From the NCBI GenBank assembly GCA_030655315.1, contig JAURVT010000026.1:1-64000 (forward strand): a stretch of 64,000 nt of DNA, given 5' to 3'. The notes under the pieces are model-generated. The model had not been told where the DNA came from, did not search any database, and saw only the letters and a list, made by a program, of their open reading frames with translations. This DNA is from Nocardioidaceae bacterium (lineage in GTDB: Bacteria > Actinomycetota > Actinomycetes > Propionibacteriales > Nocardioidaceae). Shown one piece after another: positions 35,962-43,975 of this stretch. Position 1 is the first letter of the stretch; every line of letters begins with the position of its first letter. Position numbers and translations under genes: made by a program.

Positions 35962-37206
35962 GTGAGCACCCTCCTCGATCCCGCACCCACCTGCGCGCCC
36001 CCGCCTCCGGCGAAGGACGCCCCGCCGCCGCAGTGGCGGGCGACGTCGGTCTTCGGGGTGCTCTCGATGGCCCTCGTCGTGTGGGTCGGCACCCAGCACG
36101 GCGCCCAGAAGGCGGTGCTCCTCGCGCTGGGTCTCGGCCTCGGGCTCGCCCTGTTCCACTCCCGGTTCGGGTTCACCTCCTCCTGGCGCCAGCTGGTGGC
36201 CGTCGGCAACGGCGCGGGCGTCCGGGCGCACGCGCTGCTGCTCGGCACCGCGGCCACGCTCGCGATGCTGCTGATCGGCACGGGCACCGGCCTGTTCGGC
36301 ACGACGCCCGCCCCCGCGGTCACCCCGCTCGGCGTGCCCCTCGTGCTGGGCTCGTTCCTGTTCGGCATCGGCATGCAGCTCGGCGGCGCGTGCGCGTCGG
36401 GAACGCTGTTCGCGGTCGGGTCGGGGCAGTCGAGCATCCTGGTCACGCTGGCCGGCTTCATCACCGGATCGGTGCTCTACACCTGGCAGTTCGACCTCGT
36501 CGCCGACCTCCCGTCGCTGCCGGGCGTCCAGCTCGCCGACCACCTCGGCTGGTTCGGCGCCTGGCTGGCCACGATCGCCGCCCTGGCCCTGATCGTCGCG
36601 GGCAGCCTGGCGTGGCAGCGTCGACGCAACCCGCCGCCCACCGAGCCCCCGCCCACCGCCCGCGGCCTGCTGCGGGTCGTGCGCGGCTCCTGGCCGATGT
36701 TGGTCGGCGCCATCGTCATCGGCGTCCTCGCCGCGGGCGTCCTGCTGGTGTCCGGCGGCATCTGGGGCATCACGAGCGCGTTCGCGCTGTGGGGCGCCAA
36801 GCTGCTCCAGCTGGTGGGCGCGCACCCCGAGACGTGGACGTTCTGGCAGCGGCCCGACCAGGCTGCCCAGCTCGCCGGGCCGGTGCTGGCCGACAAGAAC
36901 TCCCTCACCAACATCGGCATCGTGCTCGGTGCCGGGCTCGCCGCGACCGTGGCGGGCACCTACACGCTGCGCCACCGGTTCCAGGCCCGGACGGTCGCCG
37001 CGGCGTTCCTCGGCGGCATCCTGCTCGGGGTCGGCGCCCGGCTCGCGTCCGGCTGCAACATCGGCGCCTACCTGGGCGGCATCTCGACCGGCAGCCTGTC
37101 GGGCTGGATCTGGGGGGCCGTCGCCCTGGCCGGCACCTACGTCGGCCTGCGCCTGCGTCCCCTCTTCGGCCTCGGCGTGCCCCGCTCCACCGACTCGATC
37201 TGCTGA
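35962..37206 (+). CDS. YeeE/YedE (TsuA-like) sulfur-compound transporter
   Basis: 414 aa, about ten to eleven hydrophobic segments. Two copies of the YeeE/YedE repeat carry the conserved cysteine signatures: LGGACASGTLFAVGSGQ in the first half and LASGCNIGAYLGGISTGS in the second. In the thiosulfate transporter TsuA such cysteines pass thiosulfate through the membrane. The substrate here is inferred to be thiosulfate or another small sulfur species. The GTG at 35962 fits the leaderless promoter. It is followed by a convergent terminator-like inverted repeat. Confidence 0.9.
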   Translation: MSTLLDPAPTCAPPPPAKDAPPPQWRATSVFGVLSMALVVWVGTQHGAQKAVLLALGLGLGLALFHSRFGFTSSWRQLVAVGNGAGVRAHALLLGTAATLAMLLIGTGTGLFGTTPAPAVTPLGVPLVLGSFLFGIGMQLGGACASGTLFAVGSGQSSILVTLAGFITGSVLYTWQFDLVADLPSLPGVQLADHLGWFGAWLATIAALALIVAGSLAWQRRRNPPPTEPPPTARGLLRVVRGSWPMLVGAIVIGVLAAGVLLVSGGIWGITSAFALWGAKLLQLVGAHPETWTFWQRPDQAAQLAGPVLADKNSLTNIGIVLGAGLAATVAGTYTLRHRFQARTVAAAFLGGILLGVGARLASGCNIGAYLGGISTGSLSGWIWGAVALAGTYVGLRLRPLFGLGVPRSTDSIC

Positions 37207-37227
37207 CCACCGCCCCCCCAGGGGCGT

Positions 37228-37284
37228 CGACTTCCGCGTCGTCGTGGGTCGACGCGTCGTCAGCCCACGATGACGCGGAAGTCG
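37228..37284. terminator. Convergent inverted repeat, 21-bp arms
   Basis: Arms 37228-37248 and 37264-37284 pair at all but one position, which becomes G-U in RNA. The loop is 15 nt. It separates the convergent YeeE/YedE and pdxY genes. The outer end GACTTCCG/CGGAAGTC is shared with the inverted repeat at 43904-43958. Confidence 0.75.
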
Positions 37285-37311
37285 GCGTGCGCCGGTGGTG
37301 CGGGACGGGTG

Positions 37312-38193
37312 TCAGAGGGCGACGGCGGGGAACCGGTCGGGCGGGGACGCGATGAGGTCCTGGCCGCGGACCAGCTCGATCTCGCGTGCTCCGGTGCGGG
37401 CGGTGAGCTCGAGGATCCCGTAGACGCTGGACGCGGTGCGCGACAGCGCCACCGGCACGTCGCCCTCGCGCAGCAGGTGGGCCAGGAAGATCGCCGCGGT
37501 GGTGTCGCCGGTCCCGGCGGTGACGGCGAGCTCGAGGCGCGGCGTCGTGACCACCCAGGCACCGCCCTCGCTCACGGCGACCATCTGGATCTCGTCGCCC
37601 GGCCGGTCGGGCAGCTCGACCGACGTGACGAGCACGGTGCGCGGTCCCGACCGGCGCAGCACGTCGACGGCGCCCAGCAGGTCGTCCAGGGTGCGCACCG
37701 TCCGGCCGGTGAGGTGCTCGAGCTCGAACTGGTTGGGGGTGGTGACGTCGGCGGCGGGCACCACGAGGTCGCGCATCAGCTCGGGGATGCCGTCGCGGAC
37801 GTAGATGCCGCGCCCGTAGTCCCCCATCACCGGGTCGGCGCAGTAGACGGCCCGCGGGTTGGCTGCCTTGACCCGCGCGACGGCGTCGCGCACGACCGCG
37901 CCGATCTCCTGCGCACCCTGGTAGCCCGACAGCACGGCATCGATGTCGGGCAGCACGCCGCGGTCGTCGACGCCCTGCACCACGGCGGCGACGTCCTCCG
38001 CCGGCAGCACCGGACCACGCCAGGCCTGGTAGCCCGTGTGGTTGGAGAAGTTGACGGTGTGGACGGGCCACACCTCGAAGCCGAGGCGCTGGAGCGGGAA
38101 CACCGCGGCGCTGTTGCCGACGTGCCCGTAGGCGACGGCGGACTGGATCGACAGGACCTGCGGCGCGCGGGCGGTCGGGTCGGTGACGGTCAT
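37312..38193 (-). CDS. pdxY: Pyridoxal kinase PdxY
   Basis: 293-aa ribokinase-like enzyme phosphorylating pyridoxal in PLP salvage. VLSIQSAVAYGHVGNSAAVFPLQRLGFEVWPVHTVNFSNHTGY is the PdxY/PdxK N-terminal signature. CADPVMGDYGRGIYV, TPNQFELEHLTG, TSVELP and the anion-hole/ATP motif VTAGTGDTTAAIFLAHLL follow. The usual GTGD catalytic Asp is present. ATG 38193 overlaps the threonine aldolase stop by 4 nt, pairing a PLP kinase with a PLP enzyme in one operon. Confidence 0.95.
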   Translation of the reverse strand: MTVTDPTARAPQVLSIQSAVAYGHVGNSAAVFPLQRLGFEVWPVHTVNFSNHTGYQAWRGPVLPAEDVAAVVQGVDDRGVLPDIDAVLSGYQGAQEIGAVVRDAVARVKAANPRAVYCADPVMGDYGRGIYVRDGIPELMRDLVVPAADVTTPNQFELEHLTGRTVRTLDDLLGAVDVLRRSGPRTVLVTSVELPDRPGDEIQMVAVSEGGAWVVTTPRLELAVTAGTGDTTAAIFLAHLLREGDVPVALSRTASSVYGILELTARTGAREIELVRGQDLIASPPDRFPAVAL

Positions 38194-39188
38194 CGGAGCT
38201 CCTCGGCGACGATCCGGGCGGCGTCGCGGGCGTCCTGCTCGCTGATGCCGAGGTGGGTGACCAGGCGCAACGTCGTGGCGCCGGTGGCACCGGCACGCAC
38301 GCCCCGGGAGGCCAAGCGTCCCACGACGGCGGCCGCGTCGGGCACCGGGGCGACGACGATGTTGGTCTCCACCGTGGCCGGGTCGAGCCCGCACGACTCG
38401 GCCAGCAGCCGGGCGTGCGCGTGGTCCTCGACGAGCCGCTCGCGGTGGTGCCGCAGCGCCCACAGGCCCCCCGCGGCGAGGACGCCGGCCTGGCGCCACC
38501 CGGCACCGAGCCGCTTGCGCCACACGCGTGCGGCGTCGACGACCTCGCGGCTGCCCACGACCAGGGACCCGACCGGGGCGCCGAGGCCCTTGGACAGGCA
38601 CACCGCGACGACGTCGGCACCGCCGGTCAGCGCCGGCAGCTCGGCGCCGGTGGCCGCGGCGGCGTTCCACAGGCGTGCGCCGTCCACGTGCATCGCGAGG
38701 CCCTCGGCGTCGCAGAGCGCGCGCACCGAGGCCATCGCCGCGGCGGTCTGGACGATGCCCCCGGCGAAGTTGTGGGTGTTCTCCACCGACACCGCGGCCG
38801 TCCGCACGAAGTACGGACCCACGTCGGGAGCCACCATCGGCGCGACGAGGTCGACGTCGGCGTGCCCGCGCGGGTGGCTCCAGGTGCGCGTGGTGACGCC
38901 GGCCAGCGCCGCGTGCGCGCCGAGCTCGGCGCGCACCACGTGCGCCTGCGCCTCGCAGAGCAGCTCGGTGCCGACGGGCACGACGGCGCGCACGGCCAGC
39001 GCATTGGCGAGCGACCCGGTGACGCAGTACAGCGCGGCCTCGTGCCCGAGCAGCGCCGCGACCTCCTCCTCGAGCTCGACGACGGTGGGGTCCTCCCCGT
39101 ACACGTCGTCCCCGACGGCGGCCCGCGACATCGCGAGCCGCATCTCGTCCGTGGGCTGCGTGACGGTGTCGCTGCGCAGGTCGATCAC
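38190..39188 (-). CDS. Low-specificity L-threonine aldolase
   Basis: 332-aa fold-type I PLP enzyme cleaving L-threonine to glycine and acetaldehyde. MIDLRSDTVTQPTDEMR N-terminus, GDDVYGEDPTVVELEEEVAALLG, SVENTHNFAGG, MHVDGARLWNAAAATG (Asp for the pyridine N) and the PLP lysine in CLSKGLGAPVGS near residue 199. GTG start at 39188 sits 6 nt past a minus-strand TAGGCT, so the threonine aldolase-pdxY transcript is probably leaderless. Confidence 0.94.
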   Translation of the reverse strand: MIDLRSDTVTQPTDEMRLAMSRAAVGDDVYGEDPTVVELEEEVAALLGHEAALYCVTGSLANALAVRAVVPVGTELLCEAQAHVVRAELGAHAALAGVTTRTWSHPRGHADVDLVAPMVAPDVGPYFVRTAAVSVENTHNFAGGIVQTAAAMASVRALCDAEGLAMHVDGARLWNAAAATGAELPALTGGADVVAVCLSKGLGAPVGSLVVGSREVVDAARVWRKRLGAGWRQAGVLAAGGLWALRHHRERLVEDHAHARLLAESCGLDPATVETNIVVAPVPDAAAVVGRLASRGVRAGATGATTLRLVTHLGISEQDARDAARIVAEELR

Positions 39189-39194
39189 CGTCGC

Positions 39195-39200
39195 AGCCTA
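39195..39200 (-). promoter_or_regulatory. -10 hexamer for leaderless threonine aldolase-pdxY transcript
   Basis: Minus-strand TAGGCT, 6 nt, then GTG at 39188. It lies between the end of the DAHP synthase gene (39236) and this start, so the pair has a promoter of its own. Confidence 0.55.
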
Positions 39201-39235
39201 GGTGGCGCGCGGTGACCGATCCGCAGGTGGGCCGC

Positions 39236-40570
39236 TCAGCGCTCGGCGAGCATCTCCGCGACGAGGAAGGCGAGCTCGAGCGACTGCGCGCGGTTGAGGC
39301 GCGGGTCGCAGAGCGTGTCGTAGCGGTCGGCGAGGTCGGCGGCCGACAGCTTGGAGCCACCGCCGACGCACTCGGTGACGTCGTCGCCGGTGAGCTCGAC
39401 GTGCAGGCCACCGGGCCAGGTGCCGAGAGACCGGTGCACCTCGAAGAAGCCGCGCACCTCGTCGATGACGTCGTCGAACTCGCGCGTCTTGTAGCCGTTC
39501 TCGGTCTCGAACGTGTTGCCGTGCATCGGGTCGCAGACCCACGCGGCCTGGACGCCCGCGGCGGTCACCTTCTCGACGAGCTCGGGCAGCAGGTCGCGGA
39601 TCTTGCCCGCGCCGAACCGCGTGATGAAGGTGAGCTTGCCCGGCACCTGGTCGGGGTTGAGCTTGGCGGCGAGCGCGATGGCGTCGTCGGGCGTGGTGGT
39701 CGGTCCGAGCTTGACGCCGATCGGGTTGGCGATCCTGCTCAGCAGCTCGACGTGCGCGCCGTCGATCTGACGGGTGCGCTCGCCGATCCAGACGAAGTGC
39801 GCCGACACGTCGTACGCCTGCTCGGTGCGCGAGTCGATCCGGGTGAGCGCGTGCTCGTACTCCAGGATCAGCGCCTCGTGCGAGGAGTGGAAGTCGACGG
39901 TGTGCAGCTCGTCGGGGTTGACCCCGATGGCGTCCATGAACGCCAGCGCCCGGTCGACGTCGGCGGCGACGCGCTCGTAGCGCTCCCCCACCGGGCTGCT
40001 GCGGACGAAGTCGGTGTTCCAGGCGTGCATCTGCCGCAGGTCGGCGTAGCCGCCGGTGGTGAAGGCGCGCGCGAGGTTGAGCGTCGCCGCCGACGCGTTG
40101 TAGACGTCGACCAGGCGGTGCGGGTCGGGGTGGCGCGACTCGGGCGTGAAGTCGAAGCCGTTGACGGCGTCGCCGCGGTAGGCCGGGAGCGTGACGCCGT
40201 CGCGGGTCTCGGTGTCCTTGGAGCGCGGCTTGGCGTACTGGCCGGCGATGCGCCCGAGCTTCACGACCGGGACGCTGGCGGCGTAGGTGAGCACGACCGA
40301 CATGCCGAGCAGGACCCGCAGCTTGTTGCGGACGTTGTCGGCGGTGACGCCCGCGAAGGTCTCGGCGCAGTCGCCGCCCTGCAGCAGGAACGCCTCGCCG
40401 CGCGCGACGGCGGCCAGCTTGTCGCGCAGCGCGTCGCACTCGCCCGCGAACACCAGCGGCGGCATCTGCTGGAGCCGACGGACGGCGGCGTCGCGCTCGC
40501 CCAGGTCGGGGTACGTCGGCTGCTGCGCGGGGTTCATCGCACGCAGGTCGGTCAGGGACGGGATGCTCAC
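39236..40570 (-). CDS. aroG: Class II 3-deoxy-D-arabino-heptulosonate-7-phosphate (DAHP) synthase
   Basis: 444 aa, first step of the shikimate pathway, plant-like class II type. FLLQGGDCAETFAG (metal/catalytic Cys), GRIAGQYAKPRS, LPAYRGDAVN, DFHSSHEALILEYE, FVWIGERTRQIDGAHVELLSRIANPIGVKLGPT, FITRFGAGKIRDLLPELVE, WVCDPMHGNTF, and GGLHVELTGDDVTECVGG with a terminal CDPRLNRAQSLELAFLVAEML are all canonical. GTG start at 40570 is 6 nt after a minus-strand TATCCT, so it is leaderless. In M. tuberculosis aroG (Rv2178c) also lies just past pknL. Confidence 0.97.
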   Translation of the reverse strand: MSIPSLTDLRAMNPAQQPTYPDLGERDAAVRRLQQMPPLVFAGECDALRDKLAAVARGEAFLLQGGDCAETFAGVTADNVRNKLRVLLGMSVVLTYAASVPVVKLGRIAGQYAKPRSKDTETRDGVTLPAYRGDAVNGFDFTPESRHPDPHRLVDVYNASAATLNLARAFTTGGYADLRQMHAWNTDFVRSSPVGERYERVAADVDRALAFMDAIGVNPDELHTVDFHSSHEALILEYEHALTRIDSRTEQAYDVSAHFVWIGERTRQIDGAHVELLSRIANPIGVKLGPTTTPDDAIALAAKLNPDQVPGKLTFITRFGAGKIRDLLPELVEKVTAAGVQAAWVCDPMHGNTFETENGYKTREFDDVIDEVRGFFEVHRSLGTWPGGLHVELTGDDVTECVGGGSKLSAADLADRYDTLCDPRLNRAQSLELAFLVAEMLAER

Positions 40571-40576
40571 GCCCCC

Positions 40577-40582
40577 AGGATA
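40577..40582 (-). promoter_or_regulatory. -10 hexamer for leaderless DAHP synthase transcript
   Basis: Minus-strand TATCCT, 6 nt, then GTG at 40570. Confidence 0.55.
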
Positions 40583-40638
40583 CGAGCCCGCGCGCCGTCC
40601 TCCGTCCGCGGTCTCACGGCCGGGGCACGACCGTGACC

Positions 40639-40644
40639 CATACT
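40639..40644 (+). promoter_or_regulatory. -10 hexamer for leaderless GNAT transcript
   Basis: CATACT, 6 nt, then GTG at 40651. It argues against the upstream in-frame GTG at 40633. Confidence 0.5.
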
Positions 40645-40650
40645 GCAGCG

Positions 40651-41166
40651 GTGAGCCCGGTCGAGCGCGATGTCCCGACGCGGCTGGTCCCCCTCGACGC
40701 GGCGCTGCTGGCGGCCCTGGCGGCGTCCGACCTGGACGAGGCGAGCCGGCTGAGCGGGCTCGCCGTCCCCGCGTCGCTGGCCGGTGAGCGGTGGCTCTGG
40801 GAGCTGCGCGCGCTGCAGCTGGAGCACTCCCCCGGCGACCTCGAGTGGGTGGCGCGGCTGCTCGTCAGCGGCGACGAGGTGGTCGGCCATGCCGGCTTCC
40901 ACGGCGGCCCGGACGACGACGGCGTCGTCGAGCTCGGCTACTGGGTGGCACCGCACCGTCGGCGCCAGGGGTTCGGAGCCGAGGCGCTGCGCCTGCTGGT
41001 GCTCTGGGGTCGCGACGACCCGCGCGTCCGCACGCTTCGGGCCTGCGTCGCCCCCTCGAACGACGGGTCGACGCGGCTGGTGCTGCGTGCCGGGTTCGAG
41101 CACCGCGGCGAGGTCGAGGACGAGCACGACGGCACCGAGGCCGTCCTCGAGCTCGACGTCGCCTGA
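40651..41166 (+). CDS. GNAT-family N-acetyltransferase
   Basis: 171 aa. Acetyl-CoA-binding motif A in ELGYWVAPHRRRQGFGAEALRLLVLWGRDDP (the R/Q-x-x-G-x-G/A loop RRQGFG), preceded by VVGHAGFHGGPDDDGVVELGY. The fold is that of RimJ/RimL-like acetyltransferases acting on proteins or small molecules; substrate unknown. I chose the GTG at 40651 over that at 40633 because of the -10 spacing. The gene is followed by copy A of the structured repeat element in the convergent gap. Confidence 0.88.
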   Translation: MSPVERDVPTRLVPLDAALLAALAASDLDEASRLSGLAVPASLAGERWLWELRALQLEHSPGDLEWVARLLVSGDEVVGHAGFHGGPDDDGVVELGYWVAPHRRRQGFGAEALRLLVLWGRDDPRVRTLRACVAPSNDGSTRLVLRAGFEHRGEVEDEHDGTEAVLELDVA

Positions 41167-41179
41167 ACGTCGAGCGGGT

Positions 41180-41302
41180 GTCGGCGCCCGAGCGTGTGTC
41201 GGCGCCCGACCGTCAAGGCGCGTTGGCGAAGGCGAACCGAACTTGTTCGTCGAAGCCGGCAGCAACGCCGACGGTCGGGATGCCGAGCGTCGGGATGCCG
41301 AC
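41180..41302. repeat. Structured stem-loop element, copy A
   Basis: Outer arms 41180-41214 and 41270-41302 are complementary over most of their length (perfect from 41205-41214 with 41270-41279). They enclose the conserved core at 41225-41257: GGC, GAA, GG, CGAAC, a 7-nt loop, GTTCG, TC, GAA, GCC. The core hairpin therefore has a symmetric GAA/GAA internal loop. It lies between convergent GNAT and DUF427 genes. Confidence 0.8.
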
Positions 41303-41310
41303 GCCCGCGC

Positions 41311-41787
41311 TCACCAGCCCCAGGTGCCGGGGGCACCCTTGAAGGGGCCGCGGACGCGGGAGGTGATCCAGCCGCCGTAGAAGTCGCCCTCCTGCGCCTG
41401 CACCTCCTCGCCGTCGAGCGTGCAGCGGTCCATCTGGCCGGGGTACAGCGCGACGTGGTCGAGCAGGTCGGCGTAGCGGGCGGTGGGCGAGGGATAGGTC
41501 CAGGCGCCGCGCGGCACCGTGCGCGCGGGCGTGACGAGGTCGAGGTACGCGGCCGCCCCCTTCCACTCGCAGAAGCTGGTGCCGTCCACCGGCACGAGCA
41601 CGCCCGGGGCGAACGCCGACCGCGGCAGGTAGTACGTCGGCGGGTGGCTGGTCTCGCAGATCCGGTACGCCGCCGTGGTGTCGGCCACCACCTGTCCACC
41701 CAGCTCCACCACCACCCGCTCGTCGCTCAGCTCGATGGACGGAGGACGCGGGTAGTCCCACACGTCCTCGACCGCTCGGTCCGTCAC
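41311..41787 (-). CDS. DUF427 domain protein
   Basis: 158 aa. DUF427 core (about residues 30-125): VVVELGGQVVADTTAAYRICETSHPPTYYLPRSAF, then a fold-completing TSFCEWKGAAAYLDLV and TYPSPTARYADLLDHVALYPGQMDRCTLDGEEV. The family is a small beta-barrel of unknown function, common in actinobacteria and fungi. C-terminal GGWITSRVRGPFKGAPGTWGW is also typical. GTG start at 41787 with AAGGAG eight bases upstream. It is downstream of pfkA but separated by copy B of the structured repeat. Confidence 0.92.
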   Translation of the reverse strand: MTDRAVEDVWDYPRPPSIELSDERVVVELGGQVVADTTAAYRICETSHPPTYYLPRSAFAPGVLVPVDGTSFCEWKGAAAYLDLVTPARTVPRGAWTYPSPTARYADLLDHVALYPGQMDRCTLDGEEVQAQEGDFYGGWITSRVRGPFKGAPGTWGW

Positions 41788-41836
41788 GTGTCGACTCCTT
41801 CGGTTCGGTGAGGCCCTCGGGCCCGTGTCCTGGCCG

Positions 41837-41926
41837 CCTGGCGCCCGTCCGGCCAGGCGCCGCGGCGAAGGCGAGCTGTCCTAGTTCGCCGAAGCCGCGA
41901 GCAACGCCGCCGAACGGGATGCCAGG
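41837..41926. repeat. Structured stem-loop element, copy B
   Basis: Outer arms 41837-41848 and 41914-41926. Core 41862-41898: GCGGC, GAA, GG, CGAGC, 7-nt loop, GTTCG, CC, GAA, GCCGC. Against the other copies one core position is A-U to G-U and another G-U to G-C, so pairing is kept. It is in the gap between pfkA and DUF427, both minus strand. Confidence 0.8.
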
Positions 41927-41938
41927 GGGCCAGGCGCG

Positions 41939-42964
41939 TCAGCCGAAGAGGATTTCTGCCTCTGCGTAGAGCTCGGGGCGGACGGTCTTCAGCTCCTTGG
42001 TGCCCTCGGACAGCGGCACGCGGACGATCTCGGTCCCCCGCAGTGCCATCATCGTCCCGAAGTCGCCGTCGTGCACGGCCTGGGCGGCGTGCAGGCCGAA
42101 CCGGGTGGCGAGCCAGCGGTCGAAGGCGGTGGGGGTGCCGCCGCGCTGCACGTGGCCGAGGACGACGGCGCGCGACTCCTTGCCGGTGCGTCGCTCGATC
42201 TCCTGAGCCAGCCGGTCGCCGATGCCGCCGAGGCGGACGTGGCCGAACGCGTCGAGGGCGCCGCCCTGGGTGGTCATCTGGCCCTCGAGGGGCACCGCGC
42301 CCTCGGAGACGACGATGATCGGGGCGTACTGCTTGGCGAAGCGGCTCTCCACCTGCGCGCAGACCTTGTCGAGGTCGAAGGGGCGCTCGGGGATGAGGAT
42401 GATGTTGGCGCCACCGGCGAGCCCGGAGTGCAGAGCGATCCAGCCCGCGTGACGTCCCATCACCTCGACGACGAGGACGCGGTGGTGCGACTCGGCGGTG
42501 GTGTGCAGCCGGTCGATGGCCTCCATCGCGATGTTGACGGCGGTGTCGAAGCCGAAGGTGAAGTCGGTGCCCGAGAGGTCGTTGTCGATCGTCTTGGGCA
42601 CGCCGACGACGTTCACGCCGAGGTCGACCAGCTTTGTGGCGACGCCGAGGGTGTCCTCGCCGCCGATCGCCACCAGCGCGTCGCAGCCGTGGGCGGCGAG
42701 GTTGTCCTTGATCCTCTCGACGCCGCCCTCGATGGCGAAGGGGTTGGTGCGCGACGAGCCGAGGATGGTCCCGCCGCGGGGCAGGATGCCGCGGACCTGC
42801 TCGATGCCGAGCTCGCAGGTGTCGTCCTCGAGCGGACCGCGCCACCCGTCGCGGAAGCCCACGAAGTCCATCTCGAACTCCGCGACGCCCTTGCGGACCA
42901 CCGCCCTGATGACCGCGTTGAGCCCGGGGCAGTCCCCGCCTCCGGTCAGCACACCTACGCGCAC
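41939..42964 (-). CDS. pfkA: 6-phosphofructokinase, PPi-type active-site residues
   Basis: 341 aa, group III (actinobacterial) PFK. MRVGVLTGGGDCPGLNAVIRAVV N-terminus, AIGGEDTLGVA, PKTIDNDL, VEVMGRHAGWIAL, and RAVVLGHVQRGGTPTAFDRWLATRFG. The phosphoryl-donor positions read Asp104 (GGED, 101-104) and Lys124 (PKTIDND, 123-129), the combination found in pyrophosphate-dependent enzymes; ATP enzymes have Gly104. It is therefore predicted to use PPi and to run glycolysis reversibly. GTG start at 42964 with GAGGAG upstream; a CRP-like site lies 36 bp upstream. Confidence 0.93.
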   Translation of the reverse strand: MRVGVLTGGGDCPGLNAVIRAVVRKGVAEFEMDFVGFRDGWRGPLEDDTCELGIEQVRGILPRGGTILGSSRTNPFAIEGGVERIKDNLAAHGCDALVAIGGEDTLGVATKLVDLGVNVVGVPKTIDNDLSGTDFTFGFDTAVNIAMEAIDRLHTTAESHHRVLVVEVMGRHAGWIALHSGLAGGANIILIPERPFDLDKVCAQVESRFAKQYAPIIVVSEGAVPLEGQMTTQGGALDAFGHVRLGGIGDRLAQEIERRTGKESRAVVLGHVQRGGTPTAFDRWLATRFGLHAAQAVHDGDFGTMMALRGTEIVRVPLSEGTKELKTVRPELYAEAEILFG

Positions 42965-42999
42965 GAATCACTCCTCGTCGGGGACGCCCGTGGTCGGAC

Positions 43000-43013
43000 G
43001 TGACTCGCGTCAC
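43000..43013. promoter_or_regulatory. CRP/GlxR-like binding site upstream of pfkA
   Basis: GTGAC-TCGC-GTCAC, that is GTGA-N6-TCAC, matching the core of the actinobacterial CRP/GlxR consensus. It lies between divergent pfkA and DUF1028 genes, 36 bp from the pfkA start. GlxR controls glycolytic genes in Corynebacterium. Confidence 0.45.
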
Positions 43014-43050
43014 TGTAGACGCGCGGTCGGACGGACCGACGGCGGACCGG

Positions 43051-43056
43051 CAGGAT
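43051..43056 (+). promoter_or_regulatory. Possible -10 for a leaderless DUF1028 transcript
   Basis: CAGGAT, 6 nt, then ATG at 43063. It matches the local pattern but has C at the first position, so it is weaker than the others. Confidence 0.35.
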
Positions 43057-43062
43057 GTCGCC

Positions 43063-43905
43063 ATGACCTTCTCGATCGTCGGCCGCGAGCCCGACGGGAG
43101 CGCCGTCGGCGTGGCCGTCGCGTCCAAGTTCCTCGGCGTCGGCGCCGCCGTGCCCGCCGCCCGTCACGGCGTCGGCGCGGTGGCGACCCAGTCGTTCTGC
43201 AACACGCTCTACAAGCGCGACGGGCTCGCTCATCTCGCGGGCGGGCTCGGCGCGGAGGCGACCCTCGCGGCGCTCGTCGAGGCCGACGACGGCCGCGAGG
43301 AGCGTCAGGCGGGCGTGGTCGACGACACCGGCGGTGCCGCGACGTTCACCGGCAGCGGGTGCCTGGACTGGGCCGGCGGGGTCACCGGTCCGGGCGTCGC
43401 GATCCAGGGCAACATCCTCGTCGGGCCGCAGGTCGTCGACGCGATGCACGCGGCGTGGCTCGGCAGTGCGGGCATGCCGCTCGCCGAGCGGCTGCTGCTC
43501 GCCCTCACCGCGGGCGACGCCGCGGGCGGTGACGCGCGTGGACGTCAGTCGGCGGCGCTGCTCGTCGCGTCGGGCGAGGGCAGCTACACCCCCGGCGACG
43601 ACGTGCGCTTCGACCTGCGCGTCGACGACCACGTCGACCCCGTCACCGAGCTGTCGCGCCTGCTCGACCTGCACCACCTGTACTTCGACGCCCCGCACCC
43701 GGACGACCTGCTGCCCCTCACCGGCGACCTCGCCGACGAGGTGACCCGGCTGCTCGACGCGGTGGGACGCCCCGACCTCGAGACGTGGGCCGGCGTCGAG
43801 AACTTCGAGCTGCGCCTCGTCCCCGGACGGATCGACCAGGTCGTCCTCGCCCACCTCCGCGCCCAGGCCGCCCAAGCCGCTCAGAGCACCCAGACCGGTC
43901 GTTGA
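43063..43905 (+). CDS. DUF1028 (Ntn-hydrolase-like) protein
   Basis: 280 aa. MTFSIVGREPDGSAVGVAVASKFLGVGAAVPAARHGVGAVATQSFCN is the DUF1028 N-terminus, a family with an Ntn-hydrolase fold whose members are annotated as putative peptidases or acylases. GRQSAALLVASGEGSYTPGDDVRFDLRVDDHVDPVTELSRLL is the second conserved block. Met1-Thr2 could expose Thr2 as an N-terminal nucleophile after Met removal, but that is inference. The stop codon abuts a perfect 19-bp hairpin. Confidence 0.9.
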   Translation: MTFSIVGREPDGSAVGVAVASKFLGVGAAVPAARHGVGAVATQSFCNTLYKRDGLAHLAGGLGAEATLAALVEADDGREERQAGVVDDTGGAATFTGSGCLDWAGGVTGPGVAIQGNILVGPQVVDAMHAAWLGSAGMPLAERLLLALTAGDAAGGDARGRQSAALLVASGEGSYTPGDDVRFDLRVDDHVDPVTELSRLLDLHHLYFDAPHPDDLLPLTGDLADEVTRLLDAVGRPDLETWAGVENFELRLVPGRIDQVVLAHLRAQAAQAAQSTQTGR

Positions 43906-43958
43906 CTTCCGGCCCAGTTACCCATCTAGCACTGTTGGAGGTAACTGGGCCGGAAGTC
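43904..43958. terminator. Perfect 19-bp convergent hairpin
   Basis: Arms 43904-43922 and 43940-43958 are perfectly complementary around a 17-nt loop. The left arm overlaps the DUF1028 stop codon. The convergent HAD gene ends at 43976. Outer end GACTTCCG as in the repeat at 37228. Confidence 0.85.
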
Positions 43959-43975
43959 GACGCGGGGGCGGGTCC

